Of a DNA stretch of 64,000 nucleotides, positions 35,401 to 44,113 are shown piece after piece. Under the pieces are notes generated by a model. It was not told the DNA's origin, did not search any database, and saw only the letters and a list, made by a program, of their open reading frames with translations. How positions within the stretch are numbered: the stretch's first letter is position 1; each line of letters starts with the position of its first letter. The translations under genes were made by a program, and so were the position numbers. Source of the stretch: Collinsella sp. (GTDB lineage Bacteria > Actinomycetota > Coriobacteriia > Coriobacteriales > Coriobacteriaceae); contig JAHYYJ010000002.1 in assembly GCA_019425015.1 (NCBI GenBank), positions 1 to 64,000 on the forward strand. Reading direction: 5' to 3'.

Positions 35401-35722
35401 GTACTACGTGGTGTACGTGTCGGCCGACGGCGATGTCATGACGAAGCACACCCAGCCCAAGCCGGCGCTCGACATCATGCGCGCCGTCTGCTCTGGGCAT
35501 CCAGAGCCCATCGCCGAGCTGTGCCGCGAGTTCAACCGCGAGACCCGCGACGGGACGAGGATGGACGCCTACACCGACCTGCTCGACGACGTGGTGGCGG
35601 CCATCACCGGAACTCAGCAGGACAAGGGGATCGAGAGCCTGTTCAGCTTGGGCGAGGTCGGCAGCGGTACCGTCATGGGCTTCAACGACTACTCGCTGGT
35701 ATGTTTCGTGGTGCTGCGATGA
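32477..35722 (+). CDS. PLD-like/SNF2 superfamily 2 helicase of a defense operon
   Basis: The 1081-residue product begins with a phospholipase D-like fold (about residues 15-160) ending in MGAAANFTQEGLG, the usual PLD context, but no HxK pair is visible, so this domain is probably non-catalytic. A SNF2-type helicase follows: Q-motif region FQKDAV (about 255), Walker A DSVGLGKT (about 277-284), DESH (367-370), LSATP (about 404) and QRFGRIDRLG (about 815-824). The C-terminal 200 residues are unassigned. The start is GTG at 32477. It overlaps the DUF4391 gene by four bases. Such helicases are known beside type III restriction genes; its role here is inferred as DNA remodelling or translocation in defense. 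Confidence 0.85.
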   Translation: MKSLNNVGAERLGDALGESIDDGAKLSIISSYFTVFAYGELKEELSKVDEVRFLFSEPTFIKRMADSKEPREFEVARRAREVGVGGSGLELTLRNNLNQRALARECAEWIRERGVFKSAKTSGAIQPGGTYVVENPSGDDHAFMGAAANFTQEGLGYERRPGTVTCVSHFENATEAIGLKMMFESVWDNPAMVEEVTAQVAAQVETLYRENPPEFVYFLTLYHLFRDFMEDDEDNGIRPGLKFEESVVWNKLYDFQKDAVVGAIRKLEKYKGCIIADSVGLGKTYEALAVMKYYQERNDRILVLCPKRLRDNWTLWTQDNDNRNPLADDRFSYTVLNHTDLSRYHGMSGEVDLEHLRWGHFDLLVIDESHNFRNKSTDADKTDRYTRLIEDVIKSGQRTKVLMLSATPVNNRLLDLRNQIELITEGDDAYLADTDGIPSITHVTRVAQQRFNEWSKLSDSERTTESFVNAVNADYFKLLDVLTIARSRKHITKYYGAASGTFPARRPPLSFQTPIDLEGELPPIAELNDMIAQLTFAQYQVLSYVRADQRRKYEDRYGDTWGKDFESQVHRTTAVANLMRINVLKRMESSVNSFRITLRRILDGCVDLRSRLDADASGVAYGTEGLEDGFDDDDAEEFEAGGKVRVDLRDVDTLRLGQDLDFDIQVLRALLAYADAVTPERDAKLVELRDFIAGKVSEPYNPGNRKVLVFSAFADTTAYLFEQLAPWLKRELGIECAEVAGSSNRTYSLKLPRTTFENILARFSPVSKELPESQRALGEIDIVFATDCISEGQNLQDCDCLVNYDIHWNPVRIIQRFGRIDRLGSKNAQIQLVNFWPDIALDEYIQLEGRVKGRMALLDASATGEENVLEAKGNGEMNDLKYRRQQLQQLKSEVLDLEDISGGISITDFAFDDFRVELQRYAKEHPGALENSPAGLHAVAPIPVELRGDVRPGVVFCLKQNDEGNDPRDTNPVFPYYVVYVSADGDVMTKHTQPKPALDIMRAVCSGHPEPIAELCREFNRETRDGTRMDAYTDLLDDVVAAITGTQQDKGIESLFSLGEVGSGTVMGFNDYSLVCFVVLR

Positions 35723-36492
35723 GCGGCATCGACTGGAACGGAATCTTGCGCCTGCCCGAAGCGGCGCTCGCGGGATGCCGCCGCATCCCCAAGACGGTGC
35801 TCGTCAAGCAGGCCATGCTCACCAAGACCGAGCAGAAAAGGCTCGACAAGGCCGCGCGTCTCGAGCACTTCGCCACGGTCCAGAAGTCCACGACGCGCAT
35901 CCCGCCGTACGAGGACGACGAGCGCAACGTGCAGAGCATCGTCTTCCTACGCTGCGAGATGGCAGTCGGGACCATGGCGGTAACGGAGGTAGCGGAGCTT
36001 GTGCACAAGTGTTTCCCGAACCCAACGGTGCTTCTAATTGAGGCGGGCGGTTGCGCATGCGTGTCGGTCGCCCTCACGCGGAAGAGCCAGGCCGAGCAGG
36101 GCGCGACGGTCGTCGCCCGGATCGAGTCGACGGGCGCCTTCGACCCAGGCCGCCCGGAATATGCGGACTTCCTGGGCGCGCTAGCCTTCGGGCGGCTCCC
36201 GCAGGGCGACCTCTGGGAGTACCTGCTCGACCTGTCGCGCGCCGTGACGCTGTCCCGCGCGATTGATGGCCTGGGGTTCTACCCCAGCTGCCCCGCCCAA
36301 GATCGGGAGAAGCTGATTGTCCTCACGTCGCGCTACGATGAGCTGGAAACCTCCGTCAAGCGGCTGAAGGAACAGCGACGGTCGAGGGACGTGTCGCTCA
36401 ACGAGTCCGCGAAGCTGAGGATGGAAATGAAGGAAGAAGAGCGCCGCCTGAAGGCGATCGCCGATGAGATAAAGGAGATTTGCAATGGCTGA
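35719..36492 (+). CDS. DUF4391 domain protein
   Basis: The 257-residue product matches the DUF4391 pattern: a start with LRLPEAALAGCRRIPKTVLVK, a conserved middle with SIVFLRCEM, and a C-terminal coiled-coil-like stretch rich in Lys, Glu and Arg (about 205-255). The family is found beside SNF2 helicases and type III methyltransferases, but its function is unknown. It is tightly coupled: an ATGA overlap with the helicase and an eight-base overlap with mod. A scaffold or complex-assembly role is only a guess. Confidence 0.72.
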   Translation: MSGIDWNGILRLPEAALAGCRRIPKTVLVKQAMLTKTEQKRLDKAARLEHFATVQKSTTRIPPYEDDERNVQSIVFLRCEMAVGTMAVTEVAELVHKCFPNPTVLLIEAGGCACVSVALTRKSQAEQGATVVARIESTGAFDPGRPEYADFLGALAFGRLPQGDLWEYLLDLSRAVTLSRAIDGLGFYPSCPAQDREKLIVLTSRYDELETSVKRLKEQRRSRDVSLNESAKLRMEMKEEERRLKAIADEIKEICNG

Positions 36493-37699
36493 CATCGAAA
36501 AGGTGGACCTCGAATCGGAAAACCTGGTTGACGACCGTCTGACCAAGCTCAAGGAGCTAATGCCCGAGGTATTCACCGAAAGCGGAATCGACTTTGACAA
36601 ACTGCGGCTCGAGCTTGGCGACGAGGTCGATGAGGGCCAGGAACGCTACGCTTTCACGTGGCCCGGCAAGACCGATGCCATCCGCCAGTCGCAGACCGTG
36701 AGCACTGCCACGCTGCGCCCGTGCGTGGAGAAGAGTCGTAGCCGCGACGGCGAGGATGGTTCCTTCGACTCGGACAACATCTACATCGAGGGCGATAATC
36801 TCGAGGTGCTGAAGCTCCTGCAGCGCGGTTATCACGGCAAGGTCAAGATGATCTATATCGACCCGCCCTATAACACAGGCCACGACTTTGTCTACAAGGA
36901 CAAGTTTGGCGACACCATCGAGAACTACAAGCAGCAGGCGGGCCTCACAGGCCAGTCCAACGCCGATACGAGTGGTCGCTTCCACAGCGATTGGTGCTCT
37001 ATGATGTATCCCCGGCTTAAACTAGCAAGGGAACTGCTGAGCAATGACGGGGTTATTTTCATCAGCATTGATGATAATGAAGCGAGAAATCTGAACTTAC
37101 TTTGCGATGAAATATTCGGAGAGGATAATTTCGTAGCCCTATTGCCCCGTGTGACAAAAAAATCCGGCAAAGACCACAGCGCTACAATCGCTCATAATCA
37201 TGACTATGTGTTTATTTATTCGCGCGACGCAACTTCTCTGCGGTTAAATGGATTTGAGGTTGAAGATTCTTCCTACAGCAATACTGACGAATTTGTTAAA
37301 GATAGGGGTCCATACAAGGTCAACCAAACTCTTGATTATGATTCACTTTGGTATAACCCAACGATGGACTTTCCCATTGATGTTGAAGGCGAGGTATATT
37401 ACCCCGGCGGATCAAAACAAGGCCATGACGAGCGGCATGCGGGAAACCACACTCCTAAAGACTGGGTTTGGCGATGGAGCTTGGCAAAGTTTGAGTTTGG
37501 CTATAAACACGGTTTCGTGGAAATAAAAAATGGGCGCGATAGGTCACGCATCTATACGAAAACCTATCGAAATGCAACGATAGGCAAGGATTCGGCCGGC
37601 AACTACTGCGTCAGTAGGGTTGATCGCTCAACAAAAATGAGCTCTCTCGAACTAGTTGAAAACAGTTTCTCTAATGACAATGCAAAAAAAAGACCTTGA
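36485..37699 (+). CDS. mod: Type III DNA methyltransferase Mod, N-terminal part before a frameshift
   Basis: Mod methylates adenine at an asymmetric site and gives the type III enzyme its specificity. This frame encodes 404 residues with an N-terminal region, the catalytic DPPYNTG (about 126-132), FISIDDNE and much of the target-recognition region. It stops early, just after an eight-A tract at 37684-37691; one A fewer joins it in frame to the downstream part for a normal enzyme of about 644 residues. AAAGGAG lies seven bases before the ATG at 36485. The recognition region from about 37010 is clearly more AT-rich than its flanks, a common mark of domain exchange. Confidence 0.85.
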   Translation: MADIEKVDLESENLVDDRLTKLKELMPEVFTESGIDFDKLRLELGDEVDEGQERYAFTWPGKTDAIRQSQTVSTATLRPCVEKSRSRDGEDGSFDSDNIYIEGDNLEVLKLLQRGYHGKVKMIYIDPPYNTGHDFVYKDKFGDTIENYKQQAGLTGQSNADTSGRFHSDWCSMMYPRLKLARELLSNDGVIFISIDDNEARNLNLLCDEIFGEDNFVALLPRVTKKSGKDHSATIAHNHDYVFIYSRDATSLRLNGFEVEDSSYSNTDEFVKDRGPYKVNQTLDYDSLWYNPTMDFPIDVEGEVYYPGGSKQGHDERHAGNHTPKDWVWRWSLAKFEFGYKHGFVEIKNGRDRSRIYTKTYRNATIGKDSAGNYCVSRVDRSTKMSSLELVENSFSNDNAKKRP

Positions 37700-38420
37700 C
37701 AAGCTGGGGCTTGGTTCAGATTTCGATTTCCCAAAACCGGAAGCACTTCTCTTCAAGTGTCTAGAGTTGGTCAATCTGTCCGATGAAGATATTGTCATGG
37801 ATTTCTTCAGCGGCTCAGCAACTTTAGCGGCTGCCGCCCTCAAATACTCCCATGTCAAGGCATTAAGACTTAAAACGTTACTTATTCAACTTCCTGAGCC
37901 TAATGAAACCTTCGGAAGTCTTTGCTCAATCGGCGAGGAGCGCATCCGCCGTGCGGGCGACAAGATCAAGGCCGATCTCGAGGAATCCAACCGTCAGCTT
38001 AAGTTTGGCGAGGCGCCCAAGCAACTGCCCGACATTGGCTTCCGCGTTTTCATGCTCGATGACTCCGGCATCGAGAAGCCCGATCCCGGCCAACTCCTAC
38101 TCGACGTCGTGAACCCCGACCGCTCCGAACTTGATATCGTTTTTGAGATGATGCTCAAATGGGGGCTTGAGCTCACGTTGCCCGTCGAAAAGTCCAAAGC
38201 TGCGGACTATCCGGTCTGGTCCGTCGCTTGCGACGAGCTCGTCTGCTGCGTTTCCCGAGGTCTCACCATTGAGGCGCTCGAGGCCATCGCTGGCATGGAA
38301 CCGCGTCGCGTGCTTATCCTCGACTCCGTCCTCGACGACACCCTCAAACTCAACGCCGTGCAGATCTTCAAGCACGCCGCCGAGCGCACGGGCTGCGAAA
38401 TCGAACTGAGGACGGTCTAG
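37656..38420 (+). CDS. mod: Type III DNA methyltransferase Mod, C-terminal part after the frameshift
   Basis: This +1 frame continues mod with KKDLDKLGLGSDFDFPKPEALL, then the SAM-binding motif DFFSGSATLAAA and the C-terminal domain. Having DPPY before the FxGxG-like motif is the beta arrangement of type III Mod proteins. No ribosome binding site precedes the internal ATG at 37656, so independent translation is unlikely. Without this part there is no SAM site, so the N-terminal fragment alone would be inactive. The join could be made by phase variation, transcript slippage on A8, or correction of a sequence error. Confidence 0.8.
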   Translation: MKTVSLMTMQKKDLDKLGLGSDFDFPKPEALLFKCLELVNLSDEDIVMDFFSGSATLAAAALKYSHVKALRLKTLLIQLPEPNETFGSLCSIGEERIRRAGDKIKADLEESNRQLKFGEAPKQLPDIGFRVFMLDDSGIEKPDPGQLLLDVVNPDRSELDIVFEMMLKWGLELTLPVEKSKAADYPVWSVACDELVCCVSRGLTIEALEAIAGMEPRRVLILDSVLDDTLKLNAVQIFKHAAERTGCEIELRTV

Positions 38421-38421
38421 C

Positions 38422-41400
38422 ATGGCATCGCTCGAGTTCAAATTCTCATCCGACCAGCAGCACCAGCTGGATGCCATAGAGGCTACTTGTAACCTGTTCC
38501 GCGGCCAGCAGTTTGCCGCCAGCTCCTTTGCCGTCGATTCGGGACGAAAGGGGCAGACATCCATGGCTGCTATCGGCCGTGGTAATGAGCTTCATGTGGC
38601 GCCGGGACAGTTATTCGATAACCTCCATTCTGTGCAGGAGGAAAACTGTCTTCCCGCCACAAACGTTCTTACTGGCGGACGCTTGCGCGATTTTACAATC
38701 GAGATGGAGACTGGTACTGGTAAAACCTACGTCTATATTCGTACCATTTATGAGCTTAACCTTCGCTATGGTATTACTAAGTTTGTCATTGTAGTGCCAG
38801 GTACTGCCATACGTGAGGGTGTTCTTAAGAGCTTTACGACTATGCAAAGGCATTTCGATGAGCTTTACGATCATACGCCGCTTGATTACTTCGTTTACGA
38901 TTCTGACGATATGGGGCCAGTGAGCAATTTTGCCACAGCGAACTCCATTCAGGTCATGATTATCAATATCGAGCGTTTCAATAGAGGTCTTAAAAAAGAC
39001 GGTACGTTCAAAGAAAGCAATCGCTTTCATCGTCCAAGCGAACGACTAACGGGTGGTTTTAGTCCGCGTGAACTCGTGGCGGCCTGTAAGCCCGTTGTGA
39101 TCATTGATGAGCCGCAGAGTGTTGACAATACTGAAACGGCTAAGGCTGCCATTCGCAGTATTAACCCTCTTTTCGTGCTGCGCTATTCCGCTACGCATAA
39201 GCAGAGATACAATGAGATTTATCGCCTGACACCAGTGGATGCCTTCGAGCAGCACCTGGTGAAGGGCATTTGCGTGGACTCGGTTAAGGCCGAGGCGAAC
39301 CTCAATGGCGCCTACGTGAAGTTTAATTCTGTGAAGTCCGACCCGTTTTCGGCGAAGCTCACTATCGACGTGCGTCAGGTCGACGGCACGCAGAAGCGCA
39401 AAACCGTTACTGTCAGGACTGGTGCAGACCTCTACCAGAAGAGTGGCGAGAACAGCGACTACGAGAGCGGCTGGGTAGTCAACAACATCGGCGCCGCAGA
39501 GGGCGACGAGTTCATAGAGTTCCAGAACGGCGAGGTGCTCGAGCTGGGCGAGGCCCTGGGCGACGTCAACGAGGAGGTTGTAAAGCGCGCGCAGATCCGC
39601 CGCACCATCGAGGACCACCTGGCGCGCCAGTTCGAGCTGTGGCCGCGCGGCGTGAAGGTGCTTTCGCTCTTCTTCATCGACCGCGTCGACCGCTACCGTG
39701 TCTACGAGCCCGAGGTCCACGGCGGCTTGTATGCCCAGATGTTCGAGGAGGAGTACGCAGGTGTCCTGAACTCGAAGGCGCCTCGTCGCATCGCAAAGGC
39801 GGCGGGAATCGGCAAGGGTACATGGCTCGAGTGCTACGAGGCCGTCGGCGCCCCGCTTGTGCGCGACCCCCACGCCGTGCACCAGGGCTATTTCGCCAAG
39901 GACAAGAAGGGCAAGTTCAAGGACTCCAAGGGAGCCGCCGGCACCGCCGACGACGCCGGGGCCTTCGAGCTCATCATGCAGAAGAAGGAGACGCTCATCT
40001 CCTTCCCAGACGGCAAGGATGCGGACAAGGATGTCTCGTTCGTTTTCAGCCACTCCGCGCTCAAAGAGGGCTGGGACAACCCCAACGTGTTCCAGATCTG
40101 CACGCTCGTCGAGACAAAGGACAACCTGACCAAGCGCCAGAAGATCGGCCGCGGCCTGCGCCTGTGCGTGAACCAGGATGGCGAGCGCCTGTACGACCCC
40201 GAGGCGAACGTGCTCACCGTCATCGCCAACGAGAGCTACGACGACTTCGCCAACGGGCTGCAGAAGGAGCTCGAGGCCGAGGACTTCAAGTTCGGCGTCA
40301 TCACCCCGGAGAGCTTCACGAAGGTCACGGTCAAAAGCGCCGAGGGCGTCGAGGAGCGCCTGGGTTACGAGAAGTCGAAGCAGGTCTTCGACCATCTTGT
40401 CGCGACCGGCATGGTCGACGGCAAGGGCGCGGTGACGCCCGAGCTGAAGGCCGCGGCCGAGGAGGGCAAGGTCGAGCTTCCCGTCGAGCTCGAGCCCGCG
40501 AAGGAGCAGGTCGAGGCGATCATCATCCATAAGTCCCAGAGGGTCCAGATTCGCGACAAGGCCAAGGAGGTTTCGGTTGAGCTGCAGAAGGACGTCACGC
40601 TCGACCCGGCGTTCCAGGCCCTGTGGGATCGCATCCGCCAGCGCACGCGCTTTCAGGTGGAGGTCGACTCCGACAAGCTCATTGAGCGCGCCATCGAGGC
40701 AGTCGACGGCATGCTCGCTGTGCGTCCGCCCCAGGTGACGAGCGAGCGCGCTTCGCTGGGCATCGACGACGCGGGCGTGAGCGCCGAGGGCACGGGCACC
40801 TCCGTGGTTTCCGTTGCCGGCAAAGTGAAATATGACCTTCCCGACCCGATCGCCGAGCTGCAGGACGCCGTCGGGCTCACCCGCCGCACCATCAAGGCGA
40901 TCCTCGAAGGCTGCAGCCGCTTCGACGAGTTCGAGATCGACCCCGCGACCTTCCTCGCGCAGGTCGGCGACAAGATCAACCGCGTGAAGAACGACCTCAT
41001 CGCCCAGGGCATCAAGTACGTGCGCCTTCCCGAGGATGAGTGGTACACCATGCGCGACCTCGAGCTCGACGACTACACGGCCTACCTTGGGCAGAACGCG
41101 TGGAAGCCGGACATGACGAGTAAGAGCCTGTACAACTACGTGGTCTACGACTCGGCGGGGGTCGAGCGTTCCTTTGCCGAAGCTCTCGACAAGCAGGAGG
41201 AGGTGCTCGTGTTCGCGAAGCTCCCTTCGGCGTTCAAAATCGACACACCACTCGGCAGCTACAACCCCGACTGGGCGTATGTCGAGGAGGCCGACGGCGA
41301 GCGCCGCGTGTACTTCGTGACCGAGACCAAGGGCGGCAAGAACGGCGAGCCCGCCCTGCGCGATGTGGAAAAGCTTAAGATCGGCTGCGCCAAGAAGCAC

Positions 41401-41478
41401 TTTGAGGCGTTGGACCTTGGAAACAACTTCCACTACAACGTGCGCACAACGTACCAATATGAGGCGGTGAAGGCTTAG
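38422..41478 (+). CDS. res: Type III restriction enzyme Res subunit
   Basis: Res is the ATP-dependent translocase and nuclease of type III restriction. The 1018-residue product has Walker A METGTGKT (95-102), DEPQ as motif II (229-232), the KIGRGLRL motif VI region (about 573-580) and a C-terminal PD-(D/E)xK nuclease with NPDWAYV (about 948-954) and ETKG (about 969-972). The stop of mod and its ATG are one base apart. The N-terminal quarter (38440-39240) is more AT-rich than the rest, as in mod, so both may have been exchanged together. It ends one base before the DUF4238 gene. Confidence 0.92.
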   Translation: MASLEFKFSSDQQHQLDAIEATCNLFRGQQFAASSFAVDSGRKGQTSMAAIGRGNELHVAPGQLFDNLHSVQEENCLPATNVLTGGRLRDFTIEMETGTGKTYVYIRTIYELNLRYGITKFVIVVPGTAIREGVLKSFTTMQRHFDELYDHTPLDYFVYDSDDMGPVSNFATANSIQVMIINIERFNRGLKKDGTFKESNRFHRPSERLTGGFSPRELVAACKPVVIIDEPQSVDNTETAKAAIRSINPLFVLRYSATHKQRYNEIYRLTPVDAFEQHLVKGICVDSVKAEANLNGAYVKFNSVKSDPFSAKLTIDVRQVDGTQKRKTVTVRTGADLYQKSGENSDYESGWVVNNIGAAEGDEFIEFQNGEVLELGEALGDVNEEVVKRAQIRRTIEDHLARQFELWPRGVKVLSLFFIDRVDRYRVYEPEVHGGLYAQMFEEEYAGVLNSKAPRRIAKAAGIGKGTWLECYEAVGAPLVRDPHAVHQGYFAKDKKGKFKDSKGAAGTADDAGAFELIMQKKETLISFPDGKDADKDVSFVFSHSALKEGWDNPNVFQICTLVETKDNLTKRQKIGRGLRLCVNQDGERLYDPEANVLTVIANESYDDFANGLQKELEAEDFKFGVITPESFTKVTVKSAEGVEERLGYEKSKQVFDHLVATGMVDGKGAVTPELKAAAEEGKVELPVELEPAKEQVEAIIIHKSQRVQIRDKAKEVSVELQKDVTLDPAFQALWDRIRQRTRFQVEVDSDKLIERAIEAVDGMLAVRPPQVTSERASLGIDDAGVSAEGTGTSVVSVAGKVKYDLPDPIAELQDAVGLTRRTIKAILEGCSRFDEFEIDPATFLAQVGDKINRVKNDLIAQGIKYVRLPEDEWYTMRDLELDDYTAYLGQNAWKPDMTSKSLYNYVVYDSAGVERSFAEALDKQEEVLVFAKLPSAFKIDTPLGSYNPDWAYVEEADGERRVYFVTETKGGKNGEPALRDVEKLKIGCAKKHFEALDLGNNFHYNVRTTYQYEAVKA

Positions 41479-41479
41479 G

Positions 41480-42385
41480 ATGTCGAAGCAGTCTGGGAAG
41501 ATGACGCGAAAGCAGCACTGGGTGCCGCAATTCTACCTGCGTCATTTCGCGGATTCCTCCGGACGGCTTTATGCTTACAGCAAAAGTAGCGGTGATTTTT
41601 ACCGAACAAAGGTTGAAAACGTATGCAGCAAACGCGATCTGTACGAAGTCCGATACTCCGATATAGAGGCCGATAGTGGCGACAAGTACTATGCGCAGAA
41701 CCTTATCGAGACAAAGTTGTCTGAGAATGAAAGCCAGATCTCCGTTCCCTACTCACGTCTTTTGCAATGTTGCAAGGACACGATACTTGAAGGCGATGCC
41801 TTTCGACAGGGGCAGCAGGCAGTCTGCAAATTGGCCTCAAACCTCATAGTGCGCCATCCTGCAGCGATGTTTGCTAATAGGAACAGAGCGCGAGAAGATT
41901 CCTCCATGCTTCTGAAAGATGTCATTTTGACAGAAGAAGAGAGAGTGTTGCTCGAATGGTCTGGCTGGAACGGTGACCATAAGGCTCTCGCCGAGCTTTC
42001 AGTCGCCTCAGCCATGCTCTTTTCTGAGGACGACTCTGCCCCGGCCAACCGCATCCACGAAGCATTTCTCGAGAAGCATTTCTGTATTCTCGAAGCGTCT
42101 ATCGGCTCGGATTACGTCACGACCTCGATGCCCATGTTCATAATCGGGCCAGAAGACGACTCCTATGATTTTGACTTCGCGTACATGCCGTTGAGCAGCA
42201 AGCATGCAGCGTTCTTCACCACCGACGCTTCACTCGAGCCATTTTATCGACTCGATTTTCCACACGTCGAGCTCATGAATCGCCTTCTCCTGTTGAACTG
42301 CAAGCGCTGGGACGTTGCGTTGTCAAGGGGAGAGGGCCCGCTTAAGCGCGCAGTTCGTGACTGGATCAAAACGGCAAGCAATTAA
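41480..42385 (+). CDS. DUF4238 domain protein in the defense operon
   Basis: The 301-residue product carries the DUF4238 hallmark MTRKQHWVPQFYLRHFAD near the N-terminus, a family of unknown function. Later segments (ASNLIVRHPAAMFANR, then SDYVTTSMPMFIIG) fit the family. No membrane segment or classical nuclease motif is seen. It starts one base after res and ends 15 bases before gajA, and is AT-rich like the Gabija genes, so it may belong to the Gabija half as an accessory protein or be an independent effector. Confidence 0.75.
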   Translation: MSKQSGKMTRKQHWVPQFYLRHFADSSGRLYAYSKSSGDFYRTKVENVCSKRDLYEVRYSDIEADSGDKYYAQNLIETKLSENESQISVPYSRLLQCCKDTILEGDAFRQGQQAVCKLASNLIVRHPAAMFANRNRAREDSSMLLKDVILTEEERVLLEWSGWNGDHKALAELSVASAMLFSEDDSAPANRIHEAFLEKHFCILEASIGSDYVTTSMPMFIIGPEDDSYDFDFAYMPLSSKHAAFFTTDASLEPFYRLDFPHVELMNRLLLLNCKRWDVALSRGEGPLKRAVRDWIKTASN

Positions 42386-42400
42386 TCGGAAGGAATCAAC

Positions 42401-44113
42401 TTGGTTATACGAAAGTTGAAGATCGCTAATTTTCGAGGCATTGAGCAGCTCGAGTGGGTAATTCCTGCCGACAAAAAACTCATCTGCATCATAGGCGCGG
42501 GTGATTCAGGAAAGACGACCATATTGGACGCTCTCGATTGGCTACTTGGCGACAGGTGGAACCTTCCAATTTCATTTGCTGACTTCAAAGACGAGTCGAA
42601 ACCGATTGTCATTACCGCTACCTTATCTCAAATTCCAAACGAATTATTATCCGTTGACTCCTGCGGACTTTGTTTGCGGGGCATATCGGAAGCTGGCGAA
42701 ATCGCTTCCGAGCCATTTGATGGATTTGAGCAATGCCTCGTTGTCGAACTGTCTATAGACATTGACTTTGAACCGACATGGTCAATCATCCGTCCCGACG
42801 GATCGTCCACACCGCTCAGAGCGTCCATAAGAAGAAAACTCGGCGTTTCCAAGCTCGATGAAAGGGTCGACACTCACCTTCGTTGGTCGCGCAATTCTGC
42901 ACTGGGTAAGGTATCGCGAGGTACCAACGGAGCGGAAGCGGCATTACGTGACGCCACTCAGGCCGCCCGTAATGCCCTGAATGAGCTCTCGGTACCTGCG
43001 GATTTTACCTCCGTGCTGGACGAGATTAAGGCAGGCGCCCGGGCCTTAGGCGCTGCCGACTACTCAGATATGGCTCCAGGACTCGATGTTTCAAGAGGCG
43101 ACGGCTACGGTTCACTCGCGCTTTATTCAGAAAACGTTCCCATTCATCGCTACGGACTCGGCACGCGTCGTCTTACAAGCCTCGCGATACAAAAGCTCGG
43201 CGCCACCGATAAATCCACGCTCTTGATCGACGAGGCGGAAAGCGGTCTTGAACCACACCGCGTTATCGGCCTTATAGAGGCCTTGAGATCCGATGAGGAG
43301 ATCTCGCAAGCACTCCTTACCACCCATTCAAGCAACGCCGTCGAGAGCTGCTCTGCTGCAGAAATTGCAATATTGGCAAATCGAAACGGAATAGCTCGGT
43401 GTTCTTTCGTGCCTGAAGAGCTCGAGGGCCTTCATCGCTCGAACCCTTCTCCTTTTCTGGCACGGTCAATTATCGTTGTTGAGGGGCAAACGGAAGAGGG
43501 CCTTTATAGGGCTTTTGCGGAATACCATGATAAAAAAGCTCGAGCTGAAGGCAAACCGACATTGGCAGCGCGAGGGGTCTGCATCTGTCAGGGCAATGGA
43601 GGTGCGAATGCCGTCTCGAAAGCGATAGGATTCGCATCTCTAGGATACAAAGTTACCCTTCTTGTGGATGCTGACGATTCTGATACTAATGACAAATTGG
43701 AAAGTGCCACGCAGTCTGGTGTGTACATCTTTTCATGGCCTATTGGTTGGTCTACGGAAAGCGCCATATTCGATGCGTTGGAAAAGGAGCAGATATCCCA
43801 ACTTCTCGCGTTTATCGTAGATGAGGGAATTGTTTCACCCGAACGTGTTAACTCTGACTTCTCCAACAATGAATTGGGCACATTCGATCCCTCGTCGCCG
43901 GGAGCATGTTGGCTCAGCATGCCCGAGGAAGCCATAAGGAAAATACTTGTCACTTCAGCTTCAAAACGTAAAGGCTGGTTTAAAAGCGTTCCCGCAAGTA
44001 TCGAACTTGGAAAATGGCTTATCGACACAGCTGCTCAAAGCGATCGATTCATGCAATCGAATTTACACAAAACATACTATGCACTGCTAAACGCCTTTCC
44101 TACGGAGGATTAA
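42401..44113 (+). CDS. gajA: GajA-like OLD family ATPase/TOPRIM nuclease (Gabija)
   Basis: GajA is the nuclease of the Gabija anti-phage system, whose activity is restrained by nucleotides. The 570-residue product has an ABC-type ATPase with Walker A GAGDSGKTT (32-40) and LIDEAESGLEPH (about 274-285), then a TOPRIM domain with the catalytic glutamate in IIVVEGQTEE (about 357-366) and the acidic cluster LLVDADDSD (about 420-428). Length is close to known GajA (about 578). The TTG start at 42401 follows GGAAGGA by seven bases. It overlaps gajB by one base, the usual coupling. Confidence 0.9.
   Translation: MVIRKLKIANFRGIEQLEWVIPADKKLICIIGAGDSGKTTILDALDWLLGDRWNLPISFADFKDESKPIVITATLSQIPNELLSVDSCGLCLRGISEAGEIASEPFDGFEQCLVVELSIDIDFEPTWSIIRPDGSSTPLRASIRRKLGVSKLDERVDTHLRWSRNSALGKVSRGTNGAEAALRDATQAARNALNELSVPADFTSVLDEIKAGARALGAADYSDMAPGLDVSRGDGYGSLALYSENVPIHRYGLGTRRLTSLAIQKLGATDKSTLLIDEAESGLEPHRVIGLIEALRSDEEISQALLTTHSSNAVESCSAAEIAILANRNGIARCSFVPEELEGLHRSNPSPFLARSIIVVEGQTEEGLYRAFAEYHDKKARAEGKPTLAARGVCICQGNGGANAVSKAIGFASLGYKVTLLVDADDSDTNDKLESATQSGVYIFSWPIGWSTESAIFDALEKEQISQLLAFIVDEGIVSPERVNSDFSNNELGTFDPSSPGACWLSMPEEAIRKILVTSASKRKGWFKSVPASIELGKWLIDTAAQSDRFMQSNLHKTYYALLNAFPTED

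Noticed and set aside
39046..41457. 803-residue open frame antisense to res
   Set aside because: It is the shadow of the GC-rich res gene, with no recognisable domain and low-complexity composition.
32260..41478. BREX or DISARM system
   Set aside because: No PglZ, BrxL, DrmA-C or related core proteins; Mod and Res with beta-class motif order and PD-(D/E)xK fit type III restriction better.
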